A stretch of 64,000 nt of DNA from Korobacter sp963703075 (GTDB lineage Bacteria > Acidobacteriota > Terriglobia > Terriglobales > Acidobacteriaceae), in NCBI GenBank assembly GCA_963703075.1, contig OY969786.1, positions 3,906,001 through 3,970,000 on the forward strand. The letters are read 5' to 3'. The notes beneath the pieces are model-generated. The model did not search any database and had not been told where the DNA came from. It saw only the letters and a program-made list of their open reading frames with translations. The translations under genes and the position numbers were made by a program. Positions 25,737 through 35,254 of the stretch are shown here, one piece after another (the first letter of the stretch is position 1; every line of letters begins with the position of its first letter).

Positions 25737-26624
25737 CTACTTGCGCGCGGCGTGCTTGCGGCTGTTGACGATCTCGAGCGTCGCCTGCGCTTCCTTCGGC
25801 AGGTGATACGACTCTTCGTCACTCGGATACGCGTGGGTCTTCACGTCATCGCGGAATGCCTTTACCGCATGGGTGATCAACTCGGCCGCATCGCCGTAAC
25901 GACGGACAAACTTCGCCGGAGGCGTCGAGCTAAGGTTCAGGATGTCGTGGAAGACCAGCACCTGGCCATCGCAATCTGGGCCGGCCCCAATGCCGATGGT
26001 CGGCGCTTCCACCTCGGCCGTGATCATGGCCGCCACCTCGCGTGGAATTCCCTCCAGCACAATCGCCACCGCTCCCGCGTGGTCCAGCGAAGTGGCGTCC
26101 CGCATGAGCTGTTCGATGTCGCGCATGCTCTTGCCCTGTACCTTGTACCCGCCCATGCGATGCACAGACTGCGGCGTGAGCCCGATGTGGCCCACTACCG
26201 GGATCTCGGCGTCCTGCAGGCGGTGCACCAGCGCCGCCCGATTCTCGCCGCCCTCGATCTTCACCGCCTCGGCGCCGCCTTCCTTGATGAAGCGCGCGGC
26301 GTTGCGCACGGTTTCGCGCGTGCCCACGTGGTACGAGGCATACGGCATATCGGCCACCAGGAACGCATGCTTCACCGCCCGGCGCACTGCCTTGGTGTGG
26401 TGCAGCATTTCATCCATCGTGACCGGAAGGGTGTTGTCGTAGCCCAGCATGGTCTGCGCCAGCGAGTCGCCTACGAGGATCAGGTCGATGCCGGCCTCAT
26501 CGACCAGCCGCGCGGTGGCGTAGTCATAGGCAGTGAGGCATGTGATCGGATCGTGCTTGGATTTTTTATCGAAGAGAGTGGAACTGGTGACCTTGGAACG
26601 GAAGTCGCCCGTCGTAATGCTCAT
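25737..26624 (-). CDS. panB: 3-methyl-2-oxobutanoate hydroxymethyltransferase
   Basis: 295 residues; makes ketopantoate from alpha-ketoisovalerate and methylene-tetrahydrofolate for pantothenate/CoA. Motifs: ITCLTAYDYATARLVDEAG, LVGDSLAQTMLGYDNTLPVT (metal site), VKIEGG, VVGHIGLTPQSVHRMGGYKVQG, and TIGIGAGPDCDGQVLVFHDIL. The start at 26624 has GGAGG upstream; the ORF could extend to 26648. panC and panE are not adjacent. It links the pantothenate and folate pathways through its C1 donor. Confidence 0.95.
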   Translation of the reverse strand: MSITTGDFRSKVTSSTLFDKKSKHDPITCLTAYDYATARLVDEAGIDLILVGDSLAQTMLGYDNTLPVTMDEMLHHTKAVRRAVKHAFLVADMPYASYHVGTRETVRNAARFIKEGGAEAVKIEGGENRAALVHRLQDAEIPVVGHIGLTPQSVHRMGGYKVQGKSMRDIEQLMRDATSLDHAGAVAIVLEGIPREVAAMITAEVEAPTIGIGAGPDCDGQVLVFHDILNLSSTPPAKFVRRYGDAAELITHAVKAFRDDVKTHAYPSDEESYHLPKEAQATLEIVNSRKHAARK

Positions 26625-26815
26625 GATGCCTCCAGTGCAGTTCCGCAATGCGCGGATACCGCCCGATGCCCACGTCCGCCTGAGAGAGGATCAGGGCCCG
26701 CGAGATTGTAACTCCGCAGAACCCCCCTCGACAAACTGGGCCGCTACTTCAGATGTCAGCACGCCCTCGCGGGATTCCGCAAAGAGCCTACATCTGGCCT
26801 GCTATGACCGGAATA

Positions 26816-29233
26816 CTACTTAACGGTGACATAAACCGTGCTCTTGGCGACCGATCCGTCCTTGTTGATGGCTTGCACTGTGATCCGTCGCTGTCCAACT
26901 GCCAGGCTCAGCGCGGTATTCACGGTGTCGCCCGCGACCTGGGTCTTCCGTGCGCCATCCACATAGACTTGCATCCACCCGACCGCATTGCCTGACGCGG
27001 AAGCCGCCACGTCGACCTGGCCGCCGGTGGCCGCCCCATTCTTCGGGGTCGCGATGGCAACCTGCGTCGCCACGGAGTTCATGCCTTTCACGTTGAACTT
27101 CGCCACGAACCCGTTACTGCTGTTGGAGTTCGAGCGATAGCTCGGTTCCACTGCATCCGAGGTCGTCTTCAGACCTGCACTGGTCCGCCCCGTGATGTAG
27201 AACCCGCCGTCATTATCGATGGCGATGCCGTTTCCGATATTGCCGGGAAAGTAGTTGTTGCTCGCATCGCTCGCCCCGAAGTAGCTGGAGTACAGCAACG
27301 CGTTTCCACTCGCATTCAACTTGGTGACCACCGCTTGTGTCAGGCATCCGCTGGAAGCTTCGTAGCACGTGCCCTGGTCGGCGGTGCTGGTCGACGAATA
27401 CTGCTTGCCGTCGGTCCATCCGGTTACGTAAGCGTTGAAGCTCTTGTCCACCGCGATCGAGTTGAAGGCCACATTCAAAGCGCCCGTGACGTAAGTCGAG
27501 TAAACCAGCGCCTTGCCCTGCGGACTGACCTTGGTGATGAAACCCTTCCGGTAGCCGTTATTCGCGGCAACCGTCTTATAGGCTCCCGCGGTTGTCGGGA
27601 AGCTTCCGTCCGTACTGCCCGCCACATAGGCATAACCGGCCGAATCGATCGCGATGCCGTTGGCGAAATCAGCCAGCGATCCACCGAGCAGGGTTGAGTA
27701 AGCCAGCCCGCTTCCGGCAGCATTCAGTTTGGTGACAAAGGCGTCCACTACGCCGCCGAACTTCGATTGCGCCGCCCCCGCCGTCACGGGATAAAGCTTG
27801 TCCTGGGTGTTGCCCGTGATAAAGGCATTGCCCGCCGGACTCACGGCAATGGCCGCGCCGTAGTCGCATCCGTGGCCAACATACGTTGAGTAAACCAGCC
27901 CTGTGCCAGCGGGATCCAGTTTGGTCACCACCTGTGCCTGCCCATCGGCGAATTGCTCGTATGGGCACGCATCGGTTCCTGCCGTCTTTTGGTAAGCCCC
28001 ACTGGTGACCGGGAAGCCGCTGCCGGTATTGGTCAGAACATAGGCGTTTCCCGTGCCGTCGACCGCAATCCCAACCGAGGTGGAATCATTCGCCCCGCTG
28101 AGGTAGGTGGAATAGAGCAGGTCATCGCCGTTCGCGGTCAGCTTTGCAACGAACACGCTGTTGTTATAGGTCGCCGGGTTCGGCGCGCGCTGGTAAGCGC
28201 CCGCCGTCGTGGGAAAGGCCGTCGTTCCATTGAGGCCGGAGCCGGTCTGACCGGTTACATAGGCTTCGCCTGCCGAATTCACCGCAATCCCGTAAGCGAC
28301 ATCCTGTCCGCCGCCGCCCAAATACGTGGAGTAAACGTACGCCGTGCCAGCCGGGTTCAGCTTCGCCACAAAAGCATCGTCGTTTCCTTGGGGGGACGGT
28401 TGTAGGGCGTTGCTGGTCGTGGGGAAATTCGTGGAGGCTGCCAGCCCCGCAACATAGGCGCTCCCGGTTGAGTCCACCGCGATCGCATTGCCAACGTCGC
28501 CAATGTCTCCGCCATTTCCCCCGACATAGGTGGAGTAAACCAGAACGGGGTCCACCACCAGATCGTGGCTGTGGTCATACGCGCCCACCCGGAAGCGAAT
28601 GGTCGAATCGGCAATTTCGTATTTCGCGGAAACACTCCGCCGCTGGCCGCCGATCTCCTGGTAAGCCACCGGAGCGTGCCAATGCAACTTGGTCGCTCCT
28701 GCTTCCATCGTGAGTCCGCCAGTTGGCGAGAGCTCGATCGCATCGGCTCCGCGGGCTTTCAAGCCGACTTGCGCGACATTGGCGCCGGGGTGAATCACGA
28801 AATCGTATTCGAGTTGGCGATGATTCCCGTAGTAGACGAGATCGACGCCGGGATACACCTCGCTCAACCGTACCCGAGCGAAGGTGGGAATTTCACGGAG
28901 CCATTCCGAGGAATTAGCGCCGCGCAGGTAATTCACCTTGCCCGGCAGCTTCTGCTCGCCGAAGATTTGCGAGGGGTGCTGCCCATTCGCAACCTGCAAT
29001 TCAAGCATGCGCGGATTCTTGGCGCCCAATTCCAGCAGAGCCGAGTCGGCGGAAAGAAAAAACCCGTAGCCTTCGCCATGCGAAAGGAACTGTATGTGGG
29101 GATCGGATTGTCCGCGATTAGGTTCGAAACTGAGCGGTAGATCTACAACACTTTGGCCGAATACTGGGATGCTGGCAAAACCAATCAGACACACGGCCGC
29201 ACACAGCAGATGGGGGAGAAAGCGGCGAGACAT
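26816..29233 (-). CDS. Secreted SBBP beta-propeller repeat protein
   Basis: 805 residues from the ATG at 29233. Order: signal peptide (about 1-27), an N-terminal domain with LSFEPNRGQSDPHIQFLSHG and VYPGVDLVYYGNHRQLEYDF found ahead of SBBP repeats (DUF7948 type), then about eight SBBP repeats (LVYSTYVGG...GIAVDSTGSAYVAG...FPTTSNAL), and a C-terminal Ig-like domain (TPKNGAATGGQVDVAASASG). Such proteins are frequent and multicopy in Acidobacteriota and are presumed extracellular. Role unknown; no enzymatic motif. Monocistronic by context. Confidence 0.88.
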   Translation of the reverse strand: MSRRFLPHLLCAAVCLIGFASIPVFGQSVVDLPLSFEPNRGQSDPHIQFLSHGEGYGFFLSADSALLELGAKNPRMLELQVANGQHPSQIFGEQKLPGKVNYLRGANSSEWLREIPTFARVRLSEVYPGVDLVYYGNHRQLEYDFVIHPGANVAQVGLKARGADAIELSPTGGLTMEAGATKLHWHAPVAYQEIGGQRRSVSAKYEIADSTIRFRVGAYDHSHDLVVDPVLVYSTYVGGNGGDIGDVGNAIAVDSTGSAYVAGLAASTNFPTTSNALQPSPQGNDDAFVAKLNPAGTAYVYSTYLGGGGQDVAYGIAVNSAGEAYVTGQTGSGLNGTTAFPTTAGAYQRAPNPATYNNSVFVAKLTANGDDLLYSTYLSGANDSTSVGIAVDGTGNAYVLTNTGSGFPVTSGAYQKTAGTDACPYEQFADGQAQVVTKLDPAGTGLVYSTYVGHGCDYGAAIAVSPAGNAFITGNTQDKLYPVTAGAAQSKFGGVVDAFVTKLNAAGSGLAYSTLLGGSLADFANGIAIDSAGYAYVAGSTDGSFPTTAGAYKTVAANNGYRKGFITKVSPQGKALVYSTYVTGALNVAFNSIAVDKSFNAYVTGWTDGKQYSSTSTADQGTCYEASSGCLTQAVVTKLNASGNALLYSSYFGASDASNNYFPGNIGNGIAIDNDGGFYITGRTSAGLKTTSDAVEPSYRSNSNSSNGFVAKFNVKGMNSVATQVAIATPKNGAATGGQVDVAASASGNAVGWMQVYVDGARKTQVAGDTVNTALSLAVGQRRITVQAINKDGSVAKSTVYVTVK

Positions 29234-29495
29234 GGGGCGCACCTTGGGACGACAACTCACATCTATTCAGATGTCGGCCTCATCTCTGGCTGTTGCAATC
29301 GCATCTCCGCAGGAACACAGGGCCAAATCAAACCGGAAGGCACGAAAGAGACTCTATTTCAGATACTCTGAACAGAAAAGTGGAACTACGAGTGCCATGG
29401 TTGGTATTGTTCATCTCTGAAAGGCTGCAAAAGAGGCGAAAATGGGTCAAGGCGAGAGGCCCCAAATCCAAAAATATTTGTTGAAAATTGCCGTT

Positions 29496-30161
29496 TTAAC
29501 CGGCGTTCGCGGCGTCTTGTCCCAGCGGCAGGAAGTATTGCGTTCCACGGATCGGCTCGGAGACCCTCCGCAGTAAAGCTTGCAGATCTTCGCTCCGCTC
29601 CACGAAATCGATGTCGGAGGTGTTTACGATAAGCAGGTCCGACGCCGAATAGTGAAAGAAGAAATGCTCATACGCCTGGTTCACGGCTTCGATGTAATCG
29701 TCGCTGATTTTCACTTCGCCCGGCGCGTTCTTCTTCTTCAATCGCTTTTTCAATACTTCCGGCGAGGCCTGCAGGTAAATCACCAGGTCGGGCACTGGAA
29801 GCTGCTCGTGGAACAGCTTGTAGTACCGGTCGTAGACCTCGAGCTCAACGTCTTCCAGGTTGAGCGAGGCAAAGATTTTGTCTTTCTCGAAAATGTAGTC
29901 GGCCACGAACACCCGGTTCGGATCGGTGGCGACTTCCAGGGTCTTCAGTTGTTCGTAGCGCTTGATGAGAAATGACATCTGCGCCTGGAAAGCGGCGCCG
30001 CGCTCGCCTTCATAGAACGGACGCAGGAACTTGTTGTCTTCTGCTTCAGTGATGCGCTGGGCGTGCAGGGTTTCGGCGACCACTTTCGCCAGCGTGCTTT
30101 TGCCGACGCGGATCGGGCCTTCAACTGCGATGTAGCGGGGAGGTTCGAAGAGCTTCGCCAT
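29496..30161 (-). CDS. Deoxynucleoside kinase
   Basis: 221 residues; phosphorylates deoxynucleosides in salvage. P-loop VEGPIRVGKSTLAK (GxxxxGKS), the DNK substrate motif with catalytic acid and Arg (FVADYIFEKDKIFA), and the lid region (LKKRLKKKNAPGE) are present; it resembles the deoxyadenosine/deoxyguanosine kinase subgroup. Start at 30161 (MAKLFEPP) rather than 30269, because the preceding residues are unlike any homologue and overlap the promoter of the divergent gene. It can supply dNMPs alongside DeoC. Confidence 0.9.
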   Translation of the reverse strand: MAKLFEPPRYIAVEGPIRVGKSTLAKVVAETLHAQRITEAEDNKFLRPFYEGERGAAFQAQMSFLIKRYEQLKTLEVATDPNRVFVADYIFEKDKIFASLNLEDVELEVYDRYYKLFHEQLPVPDLVIYLQASPEVLKKRLKKKNAPGEVKISDDYIEAVNQAYEHFFFHYSASDLLIVNTSDIDFVERSEDLQALLRRVSEPIRGTQYFLPLGQDAANAG

Positions 30162-30274
30162 GAGAAGACAGTAGAGCGAAGAATAAACCCGCAACTGCGA
30201 ATCGGCAATTGCAGCTTTTGCTCTGCGTCCCGGAGTTTTCCTCAGGACGCCGCCGGCAGCTAAAATCATGACGA

Positions 30275-30986
30275 ATGCTCATTCCCCTCATCGCCGCGGG
30301 CGCTGCCGCGCTGGCCAGCGCCGCCGGATACCACAGCATCGGGTCCGACCTCGCAGCTCTACGGACGAAACTTTACCGGCTTGCCTCGCGGCACACGGAA
30401 GCTTGCCCTCACCTATGACGATGGCCCGAACGATCCGCACACCGGGCATCTGCTCGATGTGCTCGCCAGGCACAACGTGCGCGCCACCTTCTTTTTGATC
30501 GGCCGTTACGTCGCCCAACGACCCGACCTCGTTCGCCGCCACCTCGAATTCGGCAACGCCCTCGGCAACCACACCTGGGACCACCCCAACCTCGTCTTCT
30601 CCAGCCCACATTCCTTGCGCCAACAGCTCGAAAAAGCATCACAAGCCATCGCCGACGCGACCGGGCAAACACCCAAGCTCTTTCGTCCTCCCTTCGGCGG
30701 CCGCCGTCCGGGCGTTTTTCAAACTGCGCGCGCCCAGGGCATGGTCCCGATCATGTGGAACGTCACCTGTTATGACTGGAGCGCGACCTCGAGCGAGAGC
30801 ATCGAGCAGCACGCCCACCGCCAGGTCAAAGGCGGCAACGTGATCCTGCTGCATGACGGTGGCCACGTCGCCTTCGGCACCGACCGCAGTCATACCGTGA
30901 CGGCCACCGATCACCTGCTCCAGAAATATAAAGATGAGGGATACGAGTTCGTCACCATCCCGGAAATGCTCGGCACTTCACCGTAG
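30275..30986 (+). CDS. Polysaccharide deacetylase (NodB/CE4 family, frameshifted)
   Basis: A hydrophobic N-terminal anchor or signal (residues 1-18 from the ATG at 30275) precedes a CE4 catalytic domain: TYDDGPN (catalytic Asp and metal Asp), GNHTWDHP (HxxxH metal ligands), RPPFGGRRP and ILLHDGGH. The upstream frame stops soon after 30400. Removing one G from GGG at 30341-30343 joins it to the downstream frame (30381 onward) and gives 236 residues with continuous GPTSQLYGRNFTGLPRGT. CE4 enzymes N-deacetylate chitin, peptidoglycan or biofilm polymers; here probably envelope-located. Divergent from the kinase. Confidence 0.82.
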
Positions 30987-30997
30987 CGTCCGAGCTG

Positions 30998-31423
30998 TTA
31001 AGAACCGGCCTTCGAAGATTTATTTCCCGGAAGGGCCAGGAGTTTCAGGCCTGGAACCCTGCGGAAATCCTTCACATCCGCAGTAACGAGTGTGCCTGTC
31101 GCGCCTGCCACAGCCGCGGCAAAGCAATCCGCGTAGGGAAGCCCGAAGCCGGCCTTGAGTTTCGCAGCGCTGGCCGTCAGGAGGCGGTCCGCGGGAACAA
31201 TCTCCAACGGCAACAGGGCAACCCGATCCATCACCGACGTCGCGGCTTTGAAGCCTTCGACTTTCGCGATCGTGTAGTAAACCTCACCCCAATTGACGAC
31301 GGAAATCGCCAGGCGCTCCTCGCCGTCTTTCGCTTGCTTCAACAATCGATTGACGACTTCAGCCCCCGGCTTTCCTAACAAAAACCGGTAGAGCGCATTC
31401 GCATCCAGCACGTGTCGCTTCAA
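30998..31423 (-). CDS. vapC: VapC-type PIN-domain toxin
   Basis: 141 residues with the four acidic PIN residues D7 (HVLDANALYRFL), E47 (NWGEVYY), D99 (YADCFAAA) and D116 (TADVKDF). A Mg-dependent RNase that typically cleaves tRNA or rRNA. It starts with TTG at 31423, overlapping the antitoxin stop as TTGA, so the two are translationally coupled. Its 3' end faces the polysaccharide deacetylase gene. Confidence 0.9.
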   Translation of the reverse strand: MKRHVLDANALYRFLLGKPGAEVVNRLLKQAKDGEERLAISVVNWGEVYYTIAKVEGFKAATSVMDRVALLPLEIVPADRLLTASAAKLKAGFGLPYADCFAAAVAGATGTLVTADVKDFRRVPGLKLLALPGNKSSKAGS

Positions 31424-31650
31424 CCGAGATCCCGCCCGGGATCGCGCTCCACGCCGTCCGGAAGACCGCGGCCCGTCAGAATCCCTTGCATGCTGTCGAT
31501 GAACTCGTCGGTGACAGGCTGCAGCACCAGGCGCCCCTGTTCCTCAACGAAGACCACGCGCGTACCTTCCTCGATGCGGAGCTTACGGCGTAGCGCGACC
31601 GGGATAATGACTTGTCCCTTTGCCTTAACGGTGGAATATTCGCCAGCCAT
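31420..31650 (-). CDS. vapB: AbrB/MazE-type antitoxin (VapB-like)
   Basis: 76 residues. The swapped-hairpin AbrB DNA-binding domain fills residues 4-45 (STVKAKGQVIIPVALRRKLRIEEGT), and the C-terminal tail (about 50-76) should bind VapC. Antitoxin first, toxin second with a 4-bp overlap is standard for autoregulated modules. The likely operator is the palindromic sequence at 31701-31724 in the divergent gap. Confidence 0.9.
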   Translation of the reverse strand: MAGEYSTVKAKGQVIIPVALRRKLRIEEGTRVVFVEEQGRLVLQPVTDEFIDSMQGILTGRGLPDGVERDPGRDLG

Positions 31651-31700
31651 GTCTGCATTTTACAGGGAGAGGCGACTTTTATCGAGAGGTAGGATTTTTT

Positions 31701-31724
31701 GCAAAAAGTAGGAAATCTTTTTGC
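31701..31724. promoter_or_regulatory. Palindrome in the vapBC / hydrolase divergent region
   Basis: GCAAAAAG-TAGGAAAT-CTTTTTGC, perfect 8-bp arms. A second TAGGA...TTTTTTGC half-site directly precedes it (31690-31702). A good candidate VapBC operator, also covering the translation start of the divergent hydrolase at 31729. Confidence 0.5.
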
Positions 31725-31728
31725 TACC

Positions 31729-32325
31729 ATGGATTGCATGAACCTTCCGCGCCACGCCGTTCTTCTCTTGGTCGACGTCCAGAAAGGTTTTGACGACCCC
31801 TACTGGGGTCCGCGCAATAATCCGGGAGCCGAGCAGAATATGGCGAAACTCCTCGAAGCCTTTCGCGCCGCCGGACGGCCGGTCATCTTCATCCAGCACC
31901 TCTCCCAGAACCCGGACTCCCCCTTACGGGGTGGCAAACCGGGCAACGAGATCAATCCTGTCGTCGCCCCCAAGGGCGAGCGCGTCTTTCAGAAGACCGT
32001 CCATTCCGCGTTCATCAACACGCCGCTGGAACGCACCTTGCGCGGAGCCGCGCAGGATACGCTCGTGATTTGTGGGGTGACCACCGACCATTGCGTCTCG
32101 ACCACGGCCCGCATGGCCGGCGATATGGGCTTTACCGCCTACGTCGTCAGCGATGCCTGCTTTTGCCACGATCGCGCCACCCACGATGGCCGCACCCTGC
32201 CCGCCCAGCAGGTACACGACGCCGCACTGGCAAGCCTGCACAATGAGTTTGGAACGGTCACCACAACTCAGGCCGTGCTGGATTCGCTCTCGCACTCCAC
32301 GCCCAGCGATCCCAGGGGCGCGTAG
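31729..32325 (+). CDS. Isochorismatase-like cysteine hydrolase
   Basis: 198 residues. Catalytic triad: Asp in LLLVDVQKGF, Lys in ERVFQKTVHSAF, and Cys in VTTDHCVSTTARMA, with the preceding cis-peptide turn. The family includes nicotinamidases and other amide or ester hydrolases; the substrate cannot be told. ATGs at 31699, 31729 and 31738 are possible; 31729 and 31738 avoid the palindrome. It is divergent from vapBC and could be touched by the same operator. Confidence 0.88.
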   Translation: MDCMNLPRHAVLLLVDVQKGFDDPYWGPRNNPGAEQNMAKLLEAFRAAGRPVIFIQHLSQNPDSPLRGGKPGNEINPVVAPKGERVFQKTVHSAFINTPLERTLRGAAQDTLVICGVTTDHCVSTTARMAGDMGFTAYVVSDACFCHDRATHDGRTLPAQQVHDAALASLHNEFGTVTTTQAVLDSLSHSTPSDPRGA

Positions 32326-32331
32326 GGCGCC

Positions 32332-32733
32332 TCAGGCGACTTCGAGTCTCTCGAAAGTCGGGATTGCCGAGATTCCCAACACCCGGTATCCCTCCGCCAA
32401 ACTGCGCACCACTTGCAGCTTCGGACGCCCTTCCGCACCGACGCTCTGAAACATCCTCGCCAGCCCATATAGATAATCCGGAGGCGCAACAATGACCCGC
32501 GGAACCTCCGCTGGAAACGTCGGGCGCAAGTGAGCGAGAGAACTGACAGTGCCGCTGGGAATGTCGACCGCGGTGACCTGGGAGAAGTCCGTGATGCCGA
32601 AGGCAGGATTCAGCGTAGGCAACAGTTCGCGAATCTTATCCATTACCTCAAGCAGCTGCTTGTCATCGAGGTCGCCCGCGAAGCTGATCTTCAACAGGCG
32701 AATCTGATGATCGAAATCGAATTGGTAATTCAT
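32332..32733 (-). CDS. Conserved hypothetical protein, possibly STAS/SpoIIAA-like fold
   Basis: 133 residues, no signal or membrane segment. The opening (YQFDFDHQIRLLKISFAGDLDD) and ordered alternation of strands and helices (MDKIRELLPTLNPAFGITDFSQVTAVDI; VPRVIVAPPDYLYGLARMFQ) resemble the small SpoIIAA-like/STAS proteins that are often response or partner-switch components. No catalytic residues stand out. The assignment is by pattern only. It converges with the hydrolase gene (6 bp apart). Confidence 0.65.
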   Translation of the reverse strand: MNYQFDFDHQIRLLKISFAGDLDDKQLLEVMDKIRELLPTLNPAFGITDFSQVTAVDIPSGTVSSLAHLRPTFPAEVPRVIVAPPDYLYGLARMFQSVGAEGRPKLQVVRSLAEGYRVLGISAIPTFERLEVA

Positions 32734-32828
32734 GACGGGCGCCGTCCCATGAGTTCTACACGGGCGCGTGAAGAAAGAAAAGAGGCATCGTTCGGATGCC
32801 CCTGATGTCGTTCTTTGGCAGACTACAG

Positions 32829-34934
32829 TTACTCTTCCTCTTCCACCACCTCGCCCCGCTCGGCTTTCGCCTGTGCCACCACTTTCTCCTGCAGCGCCGA
32901 AGGCAAAATGTCGTAGTGGTTCATTTCCATGGTGAAGCTGCCCCGCCCCTGCGTCATGGAAGTCAAGTCGGTTCCATAGGTCAGCATCTCGGCCATGGGA
33001 ACCTCCGCGCGGATCACCGTGCTGCCCGCCTTGTTGTCCATGCCCTGGATGCGCCCCCGCCGCGAGTTCAGATCGCCCATGATGCTGCCGGCGAATTCGT
33101 CCGGAACCGTGATCTCCACGTTCATGATCGGCTCCAGCAGCGTCGGCTTGGCCACCTCCATCGCTTTCTTGAAGGCAATGCGGCCCGCCGTCTTGAACGA
33201 CATTTCGTTCGAATCCACGTCGTGATACGAGCCGTCGTAAAGAATCACCCGGAAATCGACTACCGGAAATCCTGCCAGGTATCCGCGCTGCGCCGCTTCG
33301 ACAATGCCTTTTTCCACCGCCGGGATGAAGTTCTTGGGAATCGATCCGCCAAAAATATCATTCACGAATTCAAAGTTTCCCCCGCGCGGCAGCGGCTCCA
33401 TCTTGATCTTGCAATCGCCGAACTGCCCGTGCCCGCCGGATTGCTTTTTGTGCCGGCCCTGCACGTCCGCCCGTCCTCGAATGGTTTCGCGGTACGGTAC
33501 TTTCGGCGCCTTCAGGATCACTTCCGTGTGGTAACGCTTCTTCAGCTTCGAGACCACCACCTCGATGTGCTGCTGCCCTGTGCCGGCGATCAGGAACTCT
33601 TTCGTCTGTTGATCGCGGAAGAACCGCAGCAGCGCATCTTCTTCCATCATCTTGTGAATGCCGTTGGAAAGCTTATCTTCGTCCGCTCTCGTTTTCGGCT
33701 CGATGGCGTAGGTAATCGCAGGCTCTGCAAACTTCACGTGCGGATACTGGATCGGTGCCGCCTTGTCTCCCAGCGTGTCGCCGGTTAAGGTGTCGCGCAA
33801 CTTTGCAACCGCTCCAATATCGCCGGCATGCAGTTCGTTGACCTGCGTCAGCGTCTTGCCTTGTACCGCGGAAATATGAGCGAATTTCTCCGAACTGTTT
33901 CTGGTGAAGTTTTGCAGCGTGGCATCGTTCTTCACCACCCCGGTAAATACCTTGAAGAGGGAAATGCGCCCGGCAAAAGGATCGTTCACGGTCTTGAACA
34001 CATAGGCCGACGCCGGTTCGCTGTCGCTGATCTTGCGCTCGGCCGGCGCCCCGTTGTTCGGCGTGGCTTCCGCTTTCACCGTCTTGCGCTCAATCGCCGT
34101 CGGCATGTAATCGACGATGAAATCAAGCACCTCGTCCGTTCCCATGTTCCCCAGCCCGGAAGCGAACAGGACTGGGAAGAGTTTGTCGTCGCGAATCGCG
34201 TTATGAATTCCGCTGATGATGTGTTCTTCGGCGATCGTGCCCGTGTTGAAGAACTCTTCCATCAGCACGTCATCGCCCTCGGCTACCAGTTCCACCAGCC
34301 GCTCGTGCGCCGCCTTGGCTTCTTCCGCCATGTTGGCCGGGATATCGCCGACCTTCGCCCTTCCGTTGCCGCCCATCTCGTAGGTGTAGGCCTTCATCTT
34401 CACCAGGTCGATCACCCCGGTAAAGTTCTTCTCCGCGCCCACCGGCAGCTGCACCGGAACCGCCGTCCGTCCAAACGCCGAGGTCAGCGATTCCATCACT
34501 CGCGTGAAGTCGGCCCGGTCGCGGTCCATGCGGGTGCAAACGATGGTGCGCGGCATCGCCAGCTCTTCGCAATATTCCCAGATCTTTTCTGTCACCACCT
34601 GCACGCCGCTGACCGCATCCACCACCACCATGGCCGCATCCACGACGGGAAGAATCATCTCCGTCTCGTGAATGAACAGGTTGAACCCGGGGGTATCGAT
34701 CAGGTTGATCTTCGTGTTGTGCCACTCGCAATAAGCAGCAGCGGCGGAAAGCGTCATCAGCCGCGCGATTTCTTCCTCTTCGTAATCAGTGATGGTGTTT
34801 CCCTCGTCCACGCGATACAGCTTCGGGACGGCGCCGGAGGTGTACAGCATGGCCGAGGCTAACGAGGTTTTTCCAGAGTGAGAGTGGCCGACCAGGGCCA
34901 CGTTTCGAATATTTGCGCCTTCGTAGCTCTTCAC
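32829..34934 (-). CDS. Elongation factor G-like translational GTPase (EF-G2/FusA2 type)
   Basis: 701 residues with EF-G domains I-V. The P-loop is GHSHSGKT rather than the AHIDAGKT of canonical EF-G; switch II IDTPGF and a CTRMDRD in place of NKxD follow. Domain IV/V shows QSGGHGQFGDCKIKMEPL and MTQGRGSFTMEMNHYD. These traits mark the EF-G paralogue group, whose members lack one of the two classical functions. The GTG start at 34934 (AAGGAG, 6-nt spacer) is preferred to 34982. The acidic tail ends VVEEEE. Canonical fusA must lie elsewhere. Confidence 0.9.
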   Translation of the reverse strand: MKSYEGANIRNVALVGHSHSGKTSLASAMLYTSGAVPKLYRVDEGNTITDYEEEEIARLMTLSAAAAYCEWHNTKINLIDTPGFNLFIHETEMILPVVDAAMVVVDAVSGVQVVTEKIWEYCEELAMPRTIVCTRMDRDRADFTRVMESLTSAFGRTAVPVQLPVGAEKNFTGVIDLVKMKAYTYEMGGNGRAKVGDIPANMAEEAKAAHERLVELVAEGDDVLMEEFFNTGTIAEEHIISGIHNAIRDDKLFPVLFASGLGNMGTDEVLDFIVDYMPTAIERKTVKAEATPNNGAPAERKISDSEPASAYVFKTVNDPFAGRISLFKVFTGVVKNDATLQNFTRNSSEKFAHISAVQGKTLTQVNELHAGDIGAVAKLRDTLTGDTLGDKAAPIQYPHVKFAEPAITYAIEPKTRADEDKLSNGIHKMMEEDALLRFFRDQQTKEFLIAGTGQQHIEVVVSKLKKRYHTEVILKAPKVPYRETIRGRADVQGRHKKQSGGHGQFGDCKIKMEPLPRGGNFEFVNDIFGGSIPKNFIPAVEKGIVEAAQRGYLAGFPVVDFRVILYDGSYHDVDSNEMSFKTAGRIAFKKAMEVAKPTLLEPIMNVEITVPDEFAGSIMGDLNSRRGRIQGMDNKAGSTVIRAEVPMAEMLTYGTDLTSMTQGRGSFTMEMNHYDILPSALQEKVVAQAKAERGEVVEEEE

Positions 34935-35254
34935 GAATAACTCCTTGGAAGATGAGCCTTCCGCAGAACCGCGCGTCCTCAAGTGCGGGGGCGCGTGTCA
35001 AGCTCTGGCAGGCGCTTCACCCGGATGCTCGATTTCCTGAGCATGACAAAACCCGGGTATGCCATGAGGCGAAAGGCGGCCGCACGATGCTTGCGCGACC
35101 GGAGAGCTTGCTACAGCCGAAAAATGCTAGCACAGCGCCGAGACCCTCACAAATGGCAGGCATCACAGTTCAAGGGCAGGAACTCCGGAGCCGAGCGCTC
35201 AACCCGCCTCGCGTCTAACCCAACCATGACGGCTTCAGGTAACATTGCCAGGAC
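34935..35254. other. Divergent promoter region, no gene seen
   Basis: 320 bp between the EF-G paralogue and the thioredoxin-fold gene. The frames present are shadows without conserved residues. It must carry both promoters, but no convincing -35/-10 pair or hairpin stands out. Confidence 0.4.
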
